Source: CAZOMR01 sp964580655
Lineage (GTDB): Bacteria; RBG-13-61-14; CAZOMR01
Length of the DNA stretch: 26,760 nucleotides
Direction of reading: 5' to 3'
Assembly (NCBI GenBank): GCA_964580655.1
Contig: CAZOMR010000011.1
Span: forward strand, 1 to 26,760
The notes under the pieces were generated by a model. It saw only the letters and a program-made list of their open reading frames with translations. It was not told the origin of the DNA and did no database searches. Below, piece after piece: positions 14,741-21,982 of this stretch. The number at the start of each line of letters is the position of its first letter. Positions within the stretch are counted from its first letter, which is position 1. A program made the position numbers and the translations under genes.

Positions 14741-16867
14741 ATGACAGTCGCACGGTGGTTTCGCCTCAGTGTTTATCTCCTGGTTCTCTCAAGCCACGTT
14801 TCCCTGATCCTGACACCCGAGATTTCTTACGGACACGCGGCCCTTCTAGTTGTGTTGCTTTTCTCTGCCTGGCTCTATGAGCATGAGGGACTTCAAGTCC
14901 CAAGGTTCTTTTTCAACGCAGTCCTCATACTGATATTTCTTTGGTGCCTCGCTTACGGTCTTTTCTGGGCCGAGTATTTTTTCAAGGCCGGGATTTATTT
15001 TCTCGCTTATGTCCTTGCCGTGCGCATGTTTTCCCTGGAGGGCAACCGGGACATCTGGCTGGTCTATTTGCTCAGTTTTCTCGAGCTGTGTGCGGCGAGC
15101 ATTCTCACCATTCACATTAACTTTCTACTGGGCCTTTTTCTTTACATAGTTCTTGCAGGCTTCAGCCTGATGCTGTTCAATCTTCAGCGAGAGATGAAGA
15201 GACTTTCCACGACTGACCGGCCTGAGAGGGCCCGTGGCCTGCGGCCGTCATTTTTTGCCTTGAGTGGTGGCACAGCGATTGTGGTTTTCATCATGGCTAT
15301 TTTTCTTTTCTTTTTCCTTCCACGCCTGGGCAGGGGCCTTTTCTCCTGGCGGACACGAATGGCGCCGCCGGTGGTGGGCTTCTCTGATTCGGTACATCTG
15401 GGAGAAGTCGGGCCAATGCGCATGAATCAGGCCGTGGTGATGCGGGTCCGCATCCGGGGCGAAGATTTGCCTCGGTCCGAACCACTGCGCTTCAGGGGCA
15501 TGGCCCTGGACTACTATGATGCATCCACATGGAGCGACACGCACGGGCTGAAGATACTCAAATACTATCGCAGAGGCTCGGCAGTTGCAGTCAAGGAAAA
15601 TTCTGTATTACACGATCAGGAGACAGCCGAAATCTACCTGGAGCCGATCATGAGCACAGTGCTTTTTGCGCCGGAAGGGGTTGAGGCCTTCTCGCTTCCC
15701 GGGATGTTTCGCGGAATCGAGATGTATTTTAATGATTATTACGGCCTGCCGGTCCGTGGAGGGTTTTATGATCGGATACAATATCAGGCATATTTCCGAA
15801 TTCCGGACTTTTCCCCTGAGCGGCTTGAGCGGGCCTATGAAGGGATAAATCGTGAGGAGCTTTCAAAGGAGATGTACGATTACCTGATGTATCCTCTGGA
15901 GCTTGAGCCTGTTTGCGAGCTGACCAGGGCCAGGGTGGACCCGGATGCTGACCCGTATCATCAGACTCTCGCTATACTCGATTTTCTCGAAAGCAACTAC
16001 ACATATACCCTTTCGCCTCCGATGAGCAGTACGGATAATGCTCTCGGAGAATTTCTCTTTGAAACCAAACAGGGCTTCTGCGAGCATTTCGCCACGGCTA
16101 CGGCCATCATGCTTCGCTGTCTTGATGTCCCGAGCCGTCTGGTTACCGGTTTTTCAGAAGGAACATGGAATTATTTTGAGCATTATTATCTTGTCCGTCA
16201 AAGCGATGCGCATGCCTGGGTGGAGGTATATTTCCCCGGTTCAGGGTGGGTCCCATTCGACCCCTCACCCATGGATGATCGAGAAGAGGTGCCCGGCTTC
16301 CGGTCAAGAATAAATCAGCTTTTTGATTCCATCTTGTTCCGCTGGAATAGCTGGATAGTAGATTTCACCATCTTTGACCAGGTCCGCGGCTTCCGCCTGA
16401 TCCAGAGCCGTGGATTTCGGTTTGGCCGGGAGTTCATTACTCTGGCAGATACCCTGCGCTTTCGCATCCTGCGAATTCTTCACCGGCCACAGGCCCTTCC
16501 GGCTGTCGGCATTCTCATCGTATTTGTGATCCTGGTCTGGGTCTTTCTGCGGAAACCGCGGGCCGTGTTGAAAGAGGTTGACCTGTCGTTCCCCCCCGGA
16601 CCGGCCCAGAAGCAGGTGATTCAGAATTACCTCAGGATGCTCGCTCTCCTGAAGGGTTCCGGGTTTGTGCGCCGGGATGCACAGACTGCAAGGGAATTCG
16701 CTTACGAGGTTTTGAGTAAGGCTGGTCCTTCTCTTGAGCCCGTTGTCCGGATGACCGAGATTTACGAGCAGGTGCGCTTCGGGCTCAATCCTTTTCCGCC
16801 CGGCCTGGCACGCGAGTTCAAGCAGGAGCTTGGCAAGTGCCGGGGTGCGCTTCGGGCTAGTGGATGA
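14741..16867 (+). CDS. TgpA-like membrane transglutaminase-domain protein
   Basis: The 708-aa protein follows the TgpA plan. An N-terminal block of about six membrane segments (residues 1-200, DUF3488 type) is followed by an extracytoplasmic transglutaminase-like domain. A further membrane segment (LPAVGILIVFVILVWVF, near 590) precedes a cytoplasmic C-terminal tail of DUF4129 type. The Cys-His-Asp triad is present: C447 in QGFCEHFA, H491 in DAHAWVEVY and D507 in PFDPSP. TgpA proteins are often encoded beside a MoxR ATPase and a DUF58 protein, but neither is visible in this window. The start is secure, with AAGGAG 7 nt before ATG. The 3' end overlaps the convergent response-regulator gene by 11 nt. 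The envelope substrate is unknown. Confidence 0.9.
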   Translation: MTVARWFRLSVYLLVLSSHVSLILTPEISYGHAALLVVLLFSAWLYEHEGLQVPRFFFNAVLILIFLWCLAYGLFWAEYFFKAGIYFLAYVLAVRMFSLEGNRDIWLVYLLSFLELCAASILTIHINFLLGLFLYIVLAGFSLMLFNLQREMKRLSTTDRPERARGLRPSFFALSGGTAIVVFIMAIFLFFFLPRLGRGLFSWRTRMAPPVVGFSDSVHLGEVGPMRMNQAVVMRVRIRGEDLPRSEPLRFRGMALDYYDASTWSDTHGLKILKYYRRGSAVAVKENSVLHDQETAEIYLEPIMSTVLFAPEGVEAFSLPGMFRGIEMYFNDYYGLPVRGGFYDRIQYQAYFRIPDFSPERLERAYEGINREELSKEMYDYLMYPLELEPVCELTRARVDPDADPYHQTLAILDFLESNYTYTLSPPMSSTDNALGEFLFETKQGFCEHFATATAIMLRCLDVPSRLVTGFSEGTWNYFEHYYLVRQSDAHAWVEVYFPGSGWVPFDPSPMDDREEVPGFRSRINQLFDSILFRWNSWIVDFTIFDQVRGFRLIQSRGFRFGREFITLADTLRFRILRILHRPQALPAVGILIVFVILVWVFLRKPRAVLKEVDLSFPPGPAQKQVIQNYLRMLALLKGSGFVRRDAQTAREFAYEVLSKAGPSLEPVVRMTEIYEQVRFGLNPFPPGLAREFKQELGKCRGALRASG

Positions 16868-17210
16868 ATCTTTGGATCAGCTTGACCACCGAGTCGTAGT
16901 CAAAAGGTTTGATCAGGTAATCATCAAAGTATTCATCCCACTGCCCCCTATTGGATTGCGAGGTAAAGGCTATGATAGGGAGATTACAAAAACGCGGGTC
17001 CTTGCGTAAAAGCCGCGTAGCCTCTACCCCGTTCATCACCGGCATGATCAAGTCCATGATGATCAGGTCAGGGGTCTCCTGCTCGCATGAATTTATAGCC
17101 TCTTCTCCGTTCTGTGCCACTATGGTCTCATAGCCACTGGACTCAAGGTGGTCGCACATGGCCTGAAGGAGAAGAAGGTTATCGTCCACTATTAATATCT
17201 TCTTGGCCAC
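16857..17210 (-). CDS. single-domain response regulator (CheY-like receiver)
   Basis: The 117-aa protein is a lone receiver domain. It has the acidic pair D9-D10, phospho-acceptor D53 (LIIMDLIMPVMNG), switch Thr83 and the conserved Lys101 of LIKPF. There is no output domain, so it must act by protein contact, as CheY or SpoIIAA-like adaptors do, or within a phosphorelay. The start is GTG 17210, preceded by GAGGA about 12 nt upstream. No histidine kinase gene is adjacent, so the partner lies elsewhere. Its 3' end overlaps the transglutaminase gene tail-to-tail, and it is divergent from the ECF sigma gene with a 172-nt gap between them. Confidence 0.92.
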   Translation of the reverse strand: MAKKILIVDDNLLLLQAMCDHLESSGYETIVAQNGEEAINSCEQETPDLIIMDLIMPVMNGVEATRLLRKDPRFCNLPIIAFTSQSNRGQWDEYFDDYLIKPFDYDSVVKLIQRFIH

Positions 17211-17264
17211 AGGGATTCAGCTTCCTCGATGATCAAGAACTAAAAGTAAGATAACACACTGGAT

Positions 17265-17293
17265 TTTCGATGTCAAAGATTCTATACTATAAT
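17265..17293 (+). promoter_or_regulatory. candidate promoter of the sigma / anti-sigma operon
   Basis: A perfect TATAAT lies at 17288-17293, overlapping TATACT at 17283-17288. The -35 at 17 nt spacing (TTTCGA, 17265-17270) is poor. It lies about 90 nt before the sigma gene start. An ECF-type autoregulated promoter could also exist here but cannot be recognised without the cognate consensus. Confidence 0.35.
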
Positions 17294-17382
17294 CTGGAGA
17301 CTGCATTAAAGAGTAGCGCCCTGAAACCTTTTTTATCATGGCTCGTTTAATATATACAGGCCCGGTAAAGGTGGCTTGAGCT

Positions 17383-17988
17383 GTGAGTGCTTTCCATGAA
17401 GAAAGCGATGAGCGGCTGATGCTTCTCTACCAGGAGGGTGATGTCCGGGCCTTTGAGCAGATACTTGACCGGCACAGAAAGCCGCTTTATGGCTATCTGG
17501 TCCGGATGTTGAGGGACAGGGAGCGTGCGGAGGATGCATTTCAGGAGGTGTTTTTGCGGATAATCAAGAGCCGCATGAGCTACGAGCCGAGCGCTCGGTT
17601 CACACAGTGGATGTATAGGATTGCTCATAACTACTGTATTGACTGCTTTCGGCGGAAGCGGCATGAGGACATGGAATCATTGGATCAGGCCAGACGGGAT
17701 GACACGGACCAGCGGTTATCCGACTATGTTGCGGCATCGGACCTTTCCCCGGAAGAGCTTGCCGCGGTATCGGAGCAGGAGCGGGTTCTGGAGGCCGCTG
17801 TCATGAGTCTCAGTCCCGAACAGCGCGAGGTCTTTATCCTGCGGGAGCGAGGGGGGCTCTCTTTCAAGGAGATAGCGCGTATACTCCACATCCCGATAAA
17901 TACGGCTAAAAGCCGCATGCGCTATGCCCTGCAGGGCCTGCGCAAATACCTGGAGGATGAGGGCGGGCTCCTGGGCGAGGAGAATTGA
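17383..17988 (+). CDS. ECF-type RNA polymerase sigma factor
   Basis: The 201-aa protein has region 2 (FEQILDRHRKPLYGYLVRML to about residue 90, including AEDAFQEVFLRI and TQWMYRIAHNYCIDCFRRK) and region 4 (LSPEQREVFILRERGGLSFKEI and PINTAKSRMRYALQGLRKYL). It lacks regions 1.1 and 3, as ECF factors do. It directs RNA polymerase to a stress or envelope regulon not identifiable here. The start is GTG 17383 after AAAGGTGG. The stop is one base before the anti-sigma ATG, so the pair is a standard coupled regulatory unit. Confidence 0.93.
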   Translation: MSAFHEESDERLMLLYQEGDVRAFEQILDRHRKPLYGYLVRMLRDRERAEDAFQEVFLRIIKSRMSYEPSARFTQWMYRIAHNYCIDCFRRKRHEDMESLDQARRDDTDQRLSDYVAASDLSPEELAAVSEQERVLEAAVMSLSPEQREVFILRERGGLSFKEIARILHIPINTAKSRMRYALQGLRKYLEDEGGLLGEEN

Positions 17989-17989
17989 G

Positions 17990-19114
17990 ATGAATTGTAA
18001 GAATTGCCAGGATCAGCTTGTGGACCTGCTTTACGGTGAGCTAAGCCCACGGAGACGCCGGGCACTGGAAGCTCACCTTTCGGCCTGTCCGGTATGCTCA
18101 AAGGAATTCGAGAGAATGAAGGCCACCCGCAAAGTCTTTACACAGCTTGGCGACCCTGAACCCTCTCGGGTAATCGAGACCCGGATAAAAGCCGCGGCTC
18201 AAAAAGAGGCCGAGGAGCCCGCGTCCGTCTTTCAGTGGCGTATCCTGTTTCATCCTGCATTCGCGACAGCGGTCCTGGCTATCCTCGCTGTCGGGGTGGT
18301 CCTTTTCGAGATGGATAGGGGCCCGGAACCGACGAGAACCGCGCTTCCAGAGATGGAGAAATACCGGGAAGCGAGGAAGCTGAAAAGTGAAACCTTGGGC
18401 GCCATTGAATATGATCATATAGAAGCGGATGAAGCAAAGATGCCCCTGGTTAATTCCGAGAAGCCGGTCCCCGCGGCCCTCCCTGAACCAGCCGCAGGAG
18501 CAGGCGCATCATGGAAGGATGAAGATTCAAAATTCGGAGACGAGGTCTTCCTGGAATCAAAGACAAAAGATACGGTGCTTCAGGAGGCGCCGGCGCGACA
18601 GGCAAAGAAGATGGAGGCAGGGAAACCTCCTATTGCCAAGGAATCTCGAGACAAGGGACAACCCGGCACCCTCAGCGTGCGCCCGAAGTCCGAGGAATCC
18701 TTTCCCAAGACGCCTCGCTATCGCCATGTGGTCCCATACACTCTTGAGGCTCAACTTGAGACAGCAAGGGATGCGATGGCCAGGGAGGACTGGAAGGGGG
18801 CGGAGACTATTTATTCCCGGTCTCTTAAGATCATGCCCCGGTTCGAGCCACACAGGCCCGATGCGGAGTTCAACCTGGCTGTCTGTCTCATCAACCTCAA
18901 GCAATACCCTGAAGCGCAAACCCAGCTTGAGAAATATATCCGTGATTATCCTGAATCAGGCCGGTTGGACCATGCCCTGTTTTATCTGGCCGAGGTCTAT
19001 GCTTTACAGGGACAGATTGACAAGGCTAAAGCCACATATCAGCAGATAAAGGAGAGGTATCCCCTGAGGGCCAATGATGCCCAGGACAAACTGGATGCCC
19101 TTGAAGGGGACTGA
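17990..19114 (+). CDS. zinc-finger anti-sigma factor with membrane segment and TPR-like domain
   Basis: The 374-aa protein starts with a ZAS-type domain (C3, C6, H29, C33, C36, containing H-x3-C-x2-C) that binds the ECF sigma in the cytoplasm. One membrane segment (about 86-107) follows, then a low-complexity linker rich in Pro, Lys and Glu. A C-terminal region of about 120 residues looks like two or three TPR repeats (AMAREDWKGAETIYSRSLKI, AEFNLAVCLINLKQYPEA, ALFYLAEVYALQGQIDKA). That part should face the periplasm, where it could sense envelope state by protein contact. The ATG at 17990 follows GAGGAG inside the sigma gene. Fusion of a ZAS domain with periplasmic TPRs is known in some lineages but is less common than short anti-sigmas. 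Confidence 0.9.
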   Translation: MNCKNCQDQLVDLLYGELSPRRRRALEAHLSACPVCSKEFERMKATRKVFTQLGDPEPSRVIETRIKAAAQKEAEEPASVFQWRILFHPAFATAVLAILAVGVVLFEMDRGPEPTRTALPEMEKYREARKLKSETLGAIEYDHIEADEAKMPLVNSEKPVPAALPEPAAGAGASWKDEDSKFGDEVFLESKTKDTVLQEAPARQAKKMEAGKPPIAKESRDKGQPGTLSVRPKSEESFPKTPRYRHVVPYTLEAQLETARDAMAREDWKGAETIYSRSLKIMPRFEPHRPDAEFNLAVCLINLKQYPEAQTQLEKYIRDYPESGRLDHALFYLAEVYALQGQIDKAKATYQQIKERYPLRANDAQDKLDALEGD

Positions 19115-19134
19115 TCGTATGAGAGGTCCCGGGA

Positions 19135-19767
19135 TTACTTGCTCCATGCCCGGATGAGCCCCTCCACTTCCTTTGCCATATCCGGGGCAGTGGTTATGGC
19201 GGAGATGACGGCAAACCCGGCCACACCTGTCTGAGTCAACTCCGGAACTTTATCTTGTGTGATCCCCCCGATCCCCACCACCGGGATCGAGACCGCGTTT
19301 ACTATCTCCTTCAGGCGCTCCGGGCCTTGCGGAGCAGTGGCCCGAGCCTTGCTTAAAGTGGGGTAGATTGCGCCGAAGCCTATATAATCCGCACCAGCCT
19401 CTTGGGCAGTATGAGCCTCTTCAATGGAATGTGTGGAGATGCCGATGAAAAGACGCGCTCCTGCGATCTGGCGTGCGGCCTTGATAGGCAGGTCTTCCTG
19501 GCCCAGGTGCACGCCATCCGCTTCCGAGGCCAGGGCCACATCAAGATGATCATTGACAATGAAGATCGCCTCATGCTCCCTGGTGAGCACTCTCAACTCT
19601 TTCGCGGTTTCATAGAATGCGCGTTTTGTGAGGTTCCTGGCCCGAAGCTGGATGATTCTGGCACTGCCTCGGAGCGCGGCCTCGCAAATGGCAAGATGCG
19701 ATCGGTCCGGCCTTGAGGTGTTATCAACTATTACATATAGACCCCGGATGTCCTCCAGCCGGCTCAC
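19135..19767 (-). CDS. thiE: thiamine-phosphate synthase ThiE
   Basis: ThiE joins the pyrimidine (HMP-PP) and thiazole (THZ-P) moieties to give thiamine monophosphate in the cytosol. The 210-aa protein is the usual length and has the TIM-barrel motifs: GLYVIVDN at the start, IIQLRARNLTKR (usually VQLRxK), VNDHLDVALASEADGVHLGQ, STHS, DYIGFGAIYPTLSKA and VVGIGGI. The start is GTG 19767, which overlaps the stop of the upstream oxidoreductase gene as GTGA. Much longer upstream extensions of this frame run antisense to nothing recognisable and were discarded. No TPP riboswitch is visible ahead of it, and no other thi gene is present. Expression appears tied to the oxidoreductase promoter. Confidence 0.94.
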   Translation of the reverse strand: MSRLEDIRGLYVIVDNTSRPDRSHLAICEAALRGSARIIQLRARNLTKRAFYETAKELRVLTREHEAIFIVNDHLDVALASEADGVHLGQEDLPIKAARQIAGARLFIGISTHSIEEAHTAQEAGADYIGFGAIYPTLSKARATAPQGPERLKEIVNAVSIPVVGIGGITQDKVPELTQTGVAGFAVISAITTAPDMAKEVEGLIRAWSK

Positions 19768-21278
19768 AACACATTCCCGGCAATGTATTCCGCGCATTTG
19801 GTGGCAAGCGCCCAGATAGTCTCCTGGGGATTGACGCCCAGGGAGCTTGGGAACACCCCTGCATCCGCGATAAAGAGGTTGCGCAGGTCGTGGGATTCGA
19901 GATGATTGTCCACCACTGAACTCTTCCGGTGCGGGCCCATCCGGGTCGTGCACATGGGGTGAAAGGCCATGATCAGCCAATCTCCAGGGCGAATCTTGAC
20001 ATCCTGATACCTCTCCACCTCGGCCACAGAATTTATTACCGGCATGGCGGAGCAAGTGACATAAACCTTTTTCGCACCGGCCGCGAAAAGAATCCGGGCT
20101 GAAATCAACGCGGCCTTCTTCAGGGTGTTGGAATCATCCTGGTTGGTGTTATATGAGATGATAGGGTTCCCTGAAGGGTCAGACCGCACCCGGCCGCTGG
20201 ATGATTCCGAGATCATGATCCCGATAGAGGCCATGTGCCGATACTCTCTGGCCAGGTCCCACAACTCCCGGTCAAAGCCCGCGAGACCCGGGAATTCCGA
20301 TGCCGGCCCGGTAAAGGTGGCCTCCAGCATGAGCCCTTGGTCTATGTAGTCAGCGATGTAAAGGTTCTGGCACACGCCGTGATGGCTGTCAATGATCTCG
20401 TCAAATACTCCGATAGCCCTGGCGCAAAGATGAAGCTTGAGGTTTTTTCCCACCTGCCCTGAGCGGTTTGCAATCTTGTTCTGCAAAAGGAGAGTCGGGG
20501 ACCCGAAGGCCCCGGCCGCAAGCACGACCACATCCGCTGAGATGTCAGCATGATGCCGGAAGGCCCCTGTCTCGCGATCATGCACCAGGCCGTGCACCCC
20601 GCTTATCCTGTGCTCGTCATGCAGGATGAGATCGGCGCGTGTGTCGCAGTAGAACCTGCCCCCCGCTTTCACTGCCCACGGGATGTAATTCAGGTGCATG
20701 GCCTGCTTGGCATCCTCTCTACACCCGTAACAGCAGTTGCCGCATCCCTTGCACTTATCACTGACATTCCGCCGAATAGGCTCCGGACGAAGGCCCAGCT
20801 TCCGTGCCCCCTCCGCTATGACCTGCCCTCCGTGGCCCATCACCTCGGCCTTCACCGGCTGAACGCTCATCAAGTTCTCTACCCTCTCATAATAAGGGGC
20901 TAGCTCGGACTCGGAATAACCCTCGACACCCATCTCTTCCCACTGTTTCAATATCCTGGCCGGCGCCCGGAAGCATGTGCCCATGTTTACAACCGTGGTC
21001 CCGCCAAGGCATTTGCCAGTGGGAACTATGACCGAAGGGATGCCAAAAGCCGTGTCCATGCCTTGATTCCTGTAGAACTTGAGGAAGGCATCCTTGATGC
21101 TTATCCCGAAATCCTTTTGAGTATAATAACCACCCTCTTCCAGAACCACCACCTTGGCCCCGGCCTCGGCCAGTTCCTTGGCCATCACTGCGCCGCCGGC
21201 ACCGGACCCGATGATGCAGACATCAGCACTCTCGCGAACCGTGGATTTAATATCCTTGCCTTCGATAATTTCTCCCAT
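19764..21278 (-). CDS. GMC-family FAD-dependent oxidoreductase with a five-cysteine cluster
   Basis: The 504-aa protein has the FAD-binding loop IGSGAGGAVMAKELAEAG (from residue 23) and the GMC signature region TGKCLGGTTVVNMG (near 87). Its C-terminal active-site motifs are MAFHPMCTTRMGP (catalytic His) and SLGVNPQETIWALA (Asn). A conspicuous cluster, CKGCGNCCYGC, places cysteines at 176, 179, 182, 183 and 186. Relatives of the alcohol/sterol oxidase branch carry a similar C-rich loop. The substrate is probably an alcohol or sugar but is unknown. ATG 21278 is chosen for its AGGAAGGG; longer starts add unrelated residues. It is the first gene of a two-gene operon with thiE. Confidence 0.9.
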   Translation of the reverse strand: MGEIIEGKDIKSTVRESADVCIIGSGAGGAVMAKELAEAGAKVVVLEEGGYYTQKDFGISIKDAFLKFYRNQGMDTAFGIPSVIVPTGKCLGGTTVVNMGTCFRAPARILKQWEEMGVEGYSESELAPYYERVENLMSVQPVKAEVMGHGGQVIAEGARKLGLRPEPIRRNVSDKCKGCGNCCYGCREDAKQAMHLNYIPWAVKAGGRFYCDTRADLILHDEHRISGVHGLVHDRETGAFRHHADISADVVVLAAGAFGSPTLLLQNKIANRSGQVGKNLKLHLCARAIGVFDEIIDSHHGVCQNLYIADYIDQGLMLEATFTGPASEFPGLAGFDRELWDLAREYRHMASIGIMISESSSGRVRSDPSGNPIISYNTNQDDSNTLKKAALISARILFAAGAKKVYVTCSAMPVINSVAEVERYQDVKIRPGDWLIMAFHPMCTTRMGPHRKSSVVDNHLESHDLRNLFIADAGVFPSSLGVNPQETIWALATKCAEYIAGNVL

Positions 21279-21311
21279 CTCTTCAGCCCTTCCTCGGATT
21301 TCCCTTATTTT

Positions 21312-21340
21312 ATTATGACCTGACCAGCGAAGACTGTCAA
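21312..21340 (-). promoter_or_regulatory. promoter of the GMC oxidoreductase - thiE operon
   Basis: On the minus strand a perfect TTGACA (21335-21340) and CATAAT (21312-21317, 5 of 6) are spaced by 17 nt. Transcription would start near 21305, about 27 nt upstream of ATG 21278. A second TTGACA partly overlaps upstream but lacks a matching -10. Confidence 0.7.
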
Positions 21341-21380
21341 TGTCAAGGCAATGCACGCGACACAAGAAACCAGCGGCATC

Positions 21381-21396
21381 TAACGACAGGTCGTTA
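21381..21396. promoter_or_regulatory. 16-bp palindrome, probable operator
   Basis: TAACGAC-AG-GTCGTTA has perfect 7-bp arms and a 2-nt centre, too tight for an RNA hairpin loop but typical of a dimeric repressor or activator site. It sits about 41 bp upstream of the -35 box of the oxidoreductase promoter, and 26 nt after the stop of the upstream cyclic-nucleotide-binding protein gene. The regulator is unknown. Confidence 0.55.
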
Positions 21397-21421
21397 ATTT
21401 TCTGAATGGATGACCTTGGCC

Positions 21422-21880
21422 TCAGGCGATGATCTCAGGTTTCCATGTAACAAGGTCCGTAGAGGTCTGTCGGAGCCGGTCACAAAGGGTTTGGGTGAAT
21501 GCCTTGTAGACCTTGGCCGCTAAAGCCACATCGGATTCCAGAATCTTCAGAAAGTCGTCGCGCTTGATCACAAGGCATTCCAGATCATTGTAGGCAGAGA
21601 CCCTGGCCGATGTCCTCGCGTCTTCCACAAGGCTCATCTCACCGAAGTGCTCTCCGGCAAAAAGCTTGACCAGCTCACTCTCAAGCGCCCCGTCTATCTT
21701 GCTCACTACCGCTGTGCCGCGCTTGATAATGTAAAGCGCCTGGCCCTCCGTGTTCTCCTCAATGATGATCTCTCCCTTGCCGTATGACAGCTCCTCCGAA
21801 ATGTCCCTGAACCTCCCTAACTCCTCGTCAGAAAGCTCTTCAAACAGCCTGACCTTCCTTAAAAGATTGATGTTCTCCAT
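21422..21880 (-). CDS. single-domain cyclic-nucleotide-binding protein
   Basis: The 152-aa protein is a cNMP-binding (CAP_ED) jelly roll with an N-terminal helix (LFEELSDEELGRF). It has the phosphate-binding cassette GEHFGEMSLVEDARTSARVSA, in which the Glu and Arg that hold cyclic nucleotide phosphate are present. No helix-turn-helix or other output domain follows, so it is not a CRP-type transcription factor. It may act through a partner protein. The start ATG 21880 has AAGGAG upstream. It has its own promoter. Confidence 0.88.
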   Translation of the reverse strand: MENINLLRKVRLFEELSDEELGRFRDISEELSYGKGEIIIEENTEGQALYIIKRGTAVVSKIDGALESELVKLFAGEHFGEMSLVEDARTSARVSAYNDLECLVIKRDDFLKILESDVALAAKVYKAFTQTLCDRLRQTSTDLVTWKPEIIA

Positions 21881-21929
21881 GGCACTCTCCTTTGTAAAAA
21901 GGTTTCGGGTTTAAGATCTTTTCTCGCTT

Positions 21930-21959
21930 ATTTTATCACCCCAACTCAAGAACGGTCAA
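21930..21959 (-). promoter_or_regulatory. promoter of the cNMP-binding protein gene
   Basis: On the minus strand TTGACC (21954-21959) and TAAAAT (21930-21935) are separated by 18 nt, each matching 5 of 6 consensus positions. TGA directly before the -10 resembles an extended -10. It lies in the short gap after leuB. Confidence 0.6.
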
Positions 21960-21982
21960 TGGCTTGTATCATCTTGTCTGAT

